From assembly GCA_022567775.1 (NCBI GenBank), contig JADFGH010000152.1:1-5961 (forward strand): DNA of 5,961 nucleotides, written 5' to 3'. The notes under the pieces are model-generated. The model was not told the origin of the DNA. It made no database searches and saw nothing but the letters and a program-made list of their open reading frames with translations. This DNA comes from Pseudomonadota bacterium. Its GTDB lineage: Bacteria; Pseudomonadota; Gammaproteobacteria; Steroidobacterales; Woeseiaceae. Position numbers and translations under genes: made by a program. Positions 5,945 to 5,961 of the stretch are shown here, one piece after another (positions within the stretch are counted from its first letter, which is position 1; each line of letters starts with the position of its first letter).

Positions 5945-5961
5945 GGATCAGACTGCCGTTA

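Noticed and set aside
1..5961. Mobile element, CRISPR array, tRNA, attachment site
   Set aside because: No direct-repeat arrays, transposase motifs, terminal inverted repeats or tRNA-like folds were seen; the only notable inverted repeats are in intergenic gaps and fit regulatory or termination roles.

Overview
The window reads as bacterial chromosome, moderately GC-rich by eye and almost fully coding. The most likely source is a gammaproteobacterium or close relative. This is an inference from an RraB-like protein, a DUF4286/DUF3667-type membrane protein and the general codon use; no rRNA or taxonomic marker is present. The theme is the mevalonate route to isoprenoids, which is uncommon in Proteobacteria, where the MEP route is the usual one.

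Plus strand, 1-2977. The window opens inside a gene encoding a class II HMG-CoA reductase. That gene continues without a stop through a Pro-rich linker into a complete mevalonate kinase (GHMP kinase), so one polypeptide carries two consecutive steps: HMG-CoA to mevalonate, then mevalonate to 5-phosphomevalonate. Its stop overlaps, or lies one base from, the start of a type I isopentenyl-diphosphate isomerase (idi). Next comes a small RraB-like gene (140 aa), joined to idi by a 17-codon mini-ORF whose start overlaps the idi stop (TAATG) and whose stop overlaps the rraB-like start (TGATG). These genes look like one translationally coupled unit that began upstream of the window.

Minus strand, 3005-5944. 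Converging on that unit is a 490-residue HMG-CoA synthase (mvaS), the step that supplies the reductase. A good sigma70-type promoter can be read in front of it, with a strong inverted repeat across the -35. Upstream of that is a membrane protein built from a DUF4286-like domain, a four-Cys zinc ribbon and a DUF3667-like multi-pass region; its function is unknown.

Together the visible genes cover HMG-CoA synthesis, reduction, mevalonate phosphorylation and IPP/DMAPP isomerisation. Phosphomevalonate kinase and mevalonate-diphosphate decarboxylase are not here and would be expected just upstream of position 1. No tRNA, rRNA, CRISPR array, insertion sequence or other mobile element was seen, and there is no gene-free stretch longer than about 130 bases.
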